Assembly: GCA_038326615.1 (NCBI GenBank) | Contig: JBBQKF010000097.1 | Coordinates: forward strand, 1-9,411 | Source: JBBQKF01 sp038326615 | Lineage (GTDB): Bacteria > Bacillota > Clostridia > Saccharofermentanales > UBA5734 | Direction: 5' to 3' | Length of the DNA stretch: 9,411 bases | Shown: positions 6,016-9,411 of the stretch, one piece after another | Numbering within the stretch: the stretch's first letter is position 1 | Layout: every line of letters begins with the position of its first letter | Translations under genes and position numbers: made by a program | Notes under the pieces: model-generated | What the model saw: only the letters and a program-made list of their open reading frames with translations | What the model was told of the DNA's origin: nothing | The model's database searches: none

Positions 6016-7827
6016 TTATAGCTTGTCGATATTTTTCATATTCGCATTTTTCATTGTTAAACTTTTTGCTGCTAGTGTGTCGTGAATGTTTTTTATAACA
6101 ACAGGACGTTTGATTTTCATAGTTGTGGTTTTTGCAAAATCAGCTTCAGTTATAACAAAATATTTTATTGCTTTATACGATGGCATCTGCGCATTTACTT
6201 CTTTTAATGCTTTTTGAAGATAGTTTGCAATTTCCAAATCAGATTCATTAGATGAAGCTTTACTTATTTTCTCACGGTCAATCAGGATTGATGCAACAAT
6301 ATCCACTGATTCTCTTGAGCTATCTTCGCCCCAGACAATAGATTCCTTAACACCAGGTATATGGCTTATCAAAGACTCGATTTCCTCAGGGAAACATTTC
6401 TTTCCATTTGTTAAAACTATCATCGACTTAATTCGTCCTGTAATATGAATGCACTTTTTATCGTCAAAATATCCCATGTCCCCCGTGCGAAACCAGCCAT
6501 CAGGCATCATCACTTCGGCTGTTGCCTCTTCATTTTTGTAGTAACCCATCATTACATTTTTGCCGCGAGCAAGTATTTCTCCGATTGTTCCAGATTTTGT
6601 TTCTTCGGTATCAATTCCAAGTTCAACTTCTGCAATTGGATTTCCGATACTTCCAATAACATTGACAAATTCATTGCAAACCGATAAGACAGGAGCTGTT
6701 TCAGTAAGCCCATACCCCTGATAAAATTTTACTCCCCAATCAGTGAAAGCCTGAACAATTTTTGGATCAATTGCAGCAGCACCGCTTACCGCAAGCGTAA
6801 GTTCACCGCCGAAGCCTGCAAGAATCTGCTTAAACAATTTTCTTCTTATATCTATTCCAATTTTAAGTGCACCTCTTGAAACCTTTACCATTGTTTCCAC
6901 AAGCGCTTTCTTCCCAGAAGATTCCAACACTTCGTTTACTTTTGAATAAATATTTTCAAAAAGCAGTGGTACCGCAAGAAGATTGTTAATTTTCCATTCT
7001 GAAAGATTTTTGCTAATATATCGGAGGCCATCGGTAAAGCAGACACATGCGCCATAGTACTGCATCATATACATTCCTACACTATTTTCAAATGTGTGAT
7101 GAAGAGGAAGGACTGATAATGTTCTTGAGCCAGCAGCAATAATTATAACACCGGATACACCATAAATATCCGAACAGATATTGCGTTGATTAAGCATTAC
7201 GCCTTTTGCCATTGAAGTTGTGCCTGATGTAAATAGCAATGCAGATAGAGCTTCTGTGTCAATTTTTGCATCGATGAAATACCTGTCTCCATTTTTTACT
7301 GCATTTTCACCTTGCGAAAGAAGGTCAATCATATCTATGAACCTTGGATCCTTTGTCTTTTCTTCTTTTACTTCTGACATATCCATACAGATAAAATATT
7401 TGATTCTCTTGTTTCTTGTTGATATATCAACCGTATCTGCATAAAACTTTGGGCTGAAAACATAAATATCAACTTCACCGCGCTCAAGCAAATTCTCAAC
7501 TTCGTTTGCTGGCAACAATTTATCGAGTGGCACTGATACACCAACACCATTGGTAATTGCAGTGTGGGCAACTGCCCATTCATAGCGATTTTCGCCAAGA
7601 ACTGCAATATGAAGGTTCGATCCTCCTATTTTAATAAGTGATGTTCCAAAATATTCTATATCATTCAAATATTGTTGGTAGGTCTTGCGAATTTCATCGC
7701 CGTTAGGATTTTTGCGATATATATATGCATCTGTTGAACCATACAAATCTACAGTTTGCCTTAACATCTCAATCACAGTTGAAAATTTACGGCCTTCAAA
7801 ATATCTTTTACCCATTACAGTTTGCAT
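6016..7827 (-). CDS. AMP-dependent long-chain acyl-CoA (or acyl-ACP) synthetase
   Basis: An adenylate-forming enzyme that activates a fatty acid with ATP and transfers the acyl group to CoA or ACP. The 603 residues fit the bacterial long-chain family. Seen in order: the N-terminal subdomain with GENRYEWAVAHTA (78-90), the ATP P-loop TSGTTSMAKG (200-209), PLHHTFE (241-247), YGLTE (372-376), TGD with Asp450, the hinge GRIKSMIVLTNGKKCFPEEIE (464-484), and a C-terminal KTTTMKIKR segment supplying the catalytic lysine (about Lys571). No signal or membrane segment is obvious. The ATG has AAGGGGG upstream at a rather long 13 bases; an internal ATG at residue 5 is the alternative. It diverges from a PlsC-type acyltransferase, and this pair resembles the two halves of the bifunctional Aas protein, suggesting fatty-acid recycling into phospholipid. 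CoA versus ACP as acceptor cannot be decided. Confidence 0.92.
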   Translation of the reverse strand: MQTVMGKRYFEGRKFSTVIEMLRQTVDLYGSTDAYIYRKNPNGDEIRKTYQQYLNDIEYFGTSLIKIGGSNLHIAVLGENRYEWAVAHTAITNGVGVSVPLDKLLPANEVENLLERGEVDIYVFSPKFYADTVDISTRNKRIKYFICMDMSEVKEEKTKDPRFIDMIDLLSQGENAVKNGDRYFIDAKIDTEALSALLFTSGTTSMAKGVMLNQRNICSDIYGVSGVIIIAAGSRTLSVLPLHHTFENSVGMYMMQYYGACVCFTDGLRYISKNLSEWKINNLLAVPLLFENIYSKVNEVLESSGKKALVETMVKVSRGALKIGIDIRRKLFKQILAGFGGELTLAVSGAAAIDPKIVQAFTDWGVKFYQGYGLTETAPVLSVCNEFVNVIGSIGNPIAEVELGIDTEETKSGTIGEILARGKNVMMGYYKNEEATAEVMMPDGWFRTGDMGYFDDKKCIHITGRIKSMIVLTNGKKCFPEEIESLISHIPGVKESIVWGEDSSRESVDIVASILIDREKISKASSNESDLEIANYLQKALKEVNAQMPSYKAIKYFVITEADFAKTTTMKIKRPVVIKNIHDTLAAKSLTMKNANMKNIDKL

Positions 7828-7880
7828 AATTTATACTTAGCCCCCTTATTGTTATTGAATTTATTTTGATTATCGAAGTA

Positions 7881-7915
7881 ATTGCAGAATATCATATTTT
7901 GTGTTATTCTGCAAT
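7881..7915. promoter_or_regulatory. 11-bp perfect inverted repeat over the AMP-ligase promoter (operator candidate)
   Basis: ATTGCAGAATA (7881-7891), 13 bases, TATTCTGCAAT (7905-7915). The arms contain the minus-strand -35 (TTGCAG, 7914-7909) and -10 (TATTCT, 7891-7886, preceded by TGA), separated by 17 bases. A dimeric regulator bound here would cover both promoter elements of the ligase gene. It does not match the FapR or Rex consensus as I know them. It could also act as an RNA hairpin, but no T-run follows. Confidence 0.5.
7886..7914 (-). promoter_or_regulatory. Probable promoter of the AMP ligase
   Basis: Minus-strand TTGCAG, a 17-base spacer, TATTCT with an upstream TGA (extended -10). 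It would start transcription near 7879, about 50 bases before the ligase ATG. Confidence 0.5.
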
Positions 7916-7977
7916 AAGTTGAGAAAGATTCTATAAATTACATAGTATCAAATTTGATTTGTGGTGCATTTTATCAG

Positions 7978-8005
7978 TTCTTTTTATGATGATTCATGTT
8001 ATAAT
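7978..8005 (+). promoter_or_regulatory. Extended -10 promoter reading towards the 9-bp array and plsC
   Basis: A perfect TATAAT (8000-8005) preceded by TGT (an extended -10, TGN). The -35 is weak (TTCTTT at 7978-7983, 16-base spacer). Transcription would start near 8012, giving a leader of about 410 nt before the acyltransferase that includes the whole tandem array. Confidence 0.55.
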
Positions 8006-8084
8006 TAGATGATTTGATATTTCGTAATGATTTTGCAAGTTTTGATATAGCAAGATTTATTATTATATTGATTAGTTTGTTATT

Positions 8085-8258
8085 ATGGAAATTTTGTATT
8101 TTGATGAGCTAATTTACACAAAAGATTATTTGAATGGCTTAAACATATTCAATGAATTATGCAAATTGAATGGTTTAAACATATTGAGTACATTAAGTAA
8201 ATTGATTGGATTGGCCATATTGAGTCCATTAGGCAAATTGAATGAATTAAAAATATAG
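8085..8258 (+). CDS. Possible 57-codon open frame made largely of the 9-bp array (probably not translated)
   Basis: From ATG 8085 to TAG 8256-8258 the frame is open and from residue 16 has Leu (or Phe/Ile) at nearly every third position, with 12-residue units such as LNGLNIFNELCK and LNGLNILSTLSK. The stop arises where one array unit begins TAG in place of TTG/TTA. The same frame then reads on for 37 more sense codons (LET and LEK/LDE triplets) to TAA at 8370-8372. There is no purine-rich ribosome site before the ATG and the composition is explained by the DNA repeat, so translation is doubtful. It may be the broken remnant of a roughly 95-residue repeat protein. Confidence 0.2.
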   Translation: MEILYFDELIYTKDYLNGLNIFNELCKLNGLNILSTLSKLIGLAILSPLGKLNELKI

Positions 8259-8372
8259 AATGCATTCGGAACATTAGAAACATTAGAAACATTAGAAACA
8301 TTAGAAACATTAGAGAAATTAGACGAATTAGAGAAATTAGACGAATTAGAGAAATTAGGTGGATTCGAGTAA
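8130..8372. repeat. 27-unit tandem array with a strict 9-bp period upstream of plsC
   Basis: The 243 bases divide into 27 nonamers without a single slip. Twenty-six begin with TT (one, at 8256, begins TA) and all but two end in A. Units 1-16 (8130-8273) are diverged and show a 36-bp higher order, for example TTGAATGGC-TTAAACATA at 8130 and TTGAATGGT-TTAAACATA at 8166. Units 17-20 are four identical TTAGAAACA. Units 21-25 alternate TTAGAGAAA and TTAGACGAA (18-bp order), and the array fades at TTAGGTGGA-TTCGAGTAA. The homogeneous block is presumably the most recent expansion. The array ends about 50 bases before the acyltransferase start, inside its predicted leader. Confidence 0.95.
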
Positions 8373-8403
8373 TTTAATAATTATAGATTTGTAATTTAAA
8401 ATG

Positions 8404-8413
8404 AAAAAGGGGT
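8404..8413 (+). promoter_or_regulatory. Ribosome-binding site of the acyltransferase
   Basis: AAAAAGGGGT lies 4 bases before a TTG (8418) and 10 before the ATG at 8424. The ATG is preferred, and the spacing matches that at the murT start. Confidence 0.55.
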
Positions 8414-8423
8414 ATTTTTGATA

Positions 8424-9167
8424 ATGACAGAAATAAATGATGATAAAGTTGACCATCCAGAGGCAAAAGTAGACATTCACGCAGCGATTCTTGAGCGCTA
8501 CCCTGTAGACAGAGGATTCCAAGGGGAGCTTGGCAATGCACTTGGGATGCTGGCTTCCAGGATTTTTATAAAACTTAGAGCTAAGGGAACTGAAAATATT
8601 CCTGTTAATCCGCCCTATGTAATTTCACCAAACCACGTTACCTATGTTGATGGTATGTGGGTTGCTTCCTACTTGCCTCGCAAGCATTTCAAAGTTATGT
8701 GCTGCATGGCTGCTAAAGAACTTGAAGATTCTCACGGATGGCTTGGGCGTCTTATAATGAAAGTAGGACGAGGAATCGCGGCAGACCGGTTTGGCAATCC
8801 TGTCAGGGCGTTGATTCTGGCAAAGAAACAACTCGATAAAGGCGAGATTTTACTTCTTCATCCAGAAGGAACCAGATCTCCGGACGGTAAAGTTGGCGAA
8901 TTAAAAGATGGGGCAAGTTACCTTTCAAAGAAAGCAAATTGTCCTTTGCTTCCGGTTTATATTCATGGGGGTTATAATGTTTTCAACAGGCATCTGAAAT
9001 TCCCCAAACCCTTTGATTTCAAGAATTTTAGAAAGAAAAGAGTTACACTTTATTACGGCAAACCATTTATGCCTGCAGATTTTGCGAAAGCAACCGATAT
9101 GACTGCAGCATTAACTGCCTGGATGGACGACATGCAAAATAAGGCTTTGAATGGCTTATTAGATTAA
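8424..9167 (+). CDS. plsC: PlsC-type lysophospholipid/1-acylglycerol-3-phosphate acyltransferase
   Basis: An acyltransferase of the LPLAT/PlsC family, acting at the inner face of the membrane to add a fatty acyl chain to lysophosphatidate or a related lysophospholipid. Numbered from the ATG (247 residues): the catalytic HX4D motif is NHVTYVD (His71, Asp76); the acceptor-binding motif is HPEGTRSP (146-153); LPVYIHG (176-182) corresponds to motif IV. The length is normal for PlsC. An N-terminal extension of about 38 residues is charged and not membrane-spanning, and no clear transmembrane helix is seen. An in-frame TTG at 8418 could add two residues. The gene is divergent from the fatty-acid-activating AMP ligase, so it may use the acyl group that ligase supplies, as in the fused Aas protein. 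The exact acceptor lipid is not readable from the sequence. Confidence 0.88.
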   Translation: MTEINDDKVDHPEAKVDIHAAILERYPVDRGFQGELGNALGMLASRIFIKLRAKGTENIPVNPPYVISPNHVTYVDGMWVASYLPRKHFKVMCCMAAKELEDSHGWLGRLIMKVGRGIAADRFGNPVRALILAKKQLDKGEILLLHPEGTRSPDGKVGELKDGASYLSKKANCPLLPVYIHGGYNVFNRHLKFPKPFDFKNFRKKRVTLYYGKPFMPADFAKATDMTAALTAWMDDMQNKALNGLLD

Positions 9168-9179
9168 TTGGATAACTAA

Positions 9180-9210
9180 TGTTAATATAAGACTTTGCTA
9201 ATTATTTTTT
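9180..9210 (+). terminator. Weak T-tract structure after plsC
   Basis: A short TTAAT/AATTA pairing around 9182-9204 leads into TTATTTTTT (9202-9210), before the convergent gene's stop at 9215. The stem is poor, so this is only a candidate. Confidence 0.3.
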
Positions 9211-9214
9211 CACA

Positions 9215-9411
9215 TTATGAAACTGTGTACTTCTTAATTGTAGCTCTGTAGTTTGTTGGCTCAAGATTAAAATTCTCCCCTAATGCTCCTTGTATTATAT
9301 AATAATCAACTACTGCGCTCTTTTCTTGAAGATTAAATAATCGATATATATAGTAAGCGATCCCTAATTGATTTGATATCTTTACCTCTCTACTGCTCAC
9401 AAAGAATGGCA
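9215..9411 (-). CDS. C-terminal fragment of a DUF3883 (NO VEIN C-terminal-like) protein, 5' end off the right edge
   Basis: The frame is open from the window edge to TAA at 9217-9215 (about 64 codons) and continues beyond the window, so the GTG at 9400 need not be the start. Visible sequence: FFVSSREVKIS, LGIAYYIYRLFNL, YYIIQGALGENFNLEPTNYRA, then a short basic tail. The pattern S..EV..S...G..Y..YR.FN followed by .I..G.L.ENF.LEP..YRA resembles the end of the DUF3883 domain as I remember it. That domain is nuclease-like and sits at the C-terminus of many restriction and defence-associated proteins. The metal-binding residues would lie upstream, outside the window, so activity and domain partners are unknown. 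It converges on plsC. Confidence 0.6.
   Translation of the reverse strand, partial: PFFVSSREVKISNQLGIAYYIYRLFNLQEKSAVVDYYIIQGALGENFNLEPTNYRATIKKYTVS

Noticed and set aside
8130..8273. 36-bp repeat units resembling a CRISPR array
   Set aside because: The units abut with no spacers and are subdivided into 9-mers; no palindromic repeat and no cas gene were seen.
8625..8831. Minus-strand open frame inside plsC
   Set aside because: It is antisense to the conserved acyltransferase motif region and has no ribosome site.

Overview
The window looks like chromosomal DNA of an AT-rich, low-GC Gram-positive anaerobe, most likely a member of the Clostridia. This is inferred from gene content: a MurT-type Mur ligase (known mainly from Firmicutes and Actinobacteria), a type III glutamine synthetase, and purine-rich AAGGAGG/AAGGGG ribosome-binding sites. 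No species can be named from the sequence.

Layout, left to right. Positions 2-1003 (minus) hold the 5' part of murT, running off the left edge and interrupted in frame by about 124 codons of Asp-rich hexamer/dodecamer repeat. Positions 1004-1495 are non-coding and contain a degenerate 18-bp (2 x 9) periodic array and a stem-loop downstream of carA. carA (1496-2647, minus) has its own good sigma-A-type promoter. A tRNA-Arg(CCG) gene (2788-2862, minus) lies upstream of it and ends in a T7 tract. glnN (3315-5408, minus) has a strong terminator, and a leader of about 115 nt with a terminator-like hairpin. Positions 5409-6015 carry two perfect stem-loops and otherwise nothing recognised. A long-chain acyl-CoA/acyl-ACP synthetase-like AMP ligase (6016-7827, minus) is read divergently from a PlsC-type acyltransferase (8424-9167, plus). 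The space between them holds an 11-bp perfect inverted repeat sitting on the ligase promoter, an extended -10 promoter for the plus strand, and a striking 27-unit tandem array with a 9-bp period. The right edge (9215-9411, minus) is the C-terminal tail of a protein resembling the DUF3883 (NO VEIN C-terminal) family, which is common in restriction/defence proteins.

The identified genes are mostly housekeeping: cell-wall precursor amidation (murT, normally with gatD), carbamoyl phosphate synthesis (carA), ammonia assimilation (glnN), and fatty-acid activation plus phospholipid acylation (ligase and PlsC). Glutamine links the first three: glnN makes it, and CarA and the MurT/GatD enzyme both use it as nitrogen donor. 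The most unusual feature is not a new enzyme system. It is that three separate tandem arrays, all with periods that are multiples of 3 (6/12, 18 and 9/36 bp), occur within 8.4 kb, one of them inside an essential-type cell-wall gene.
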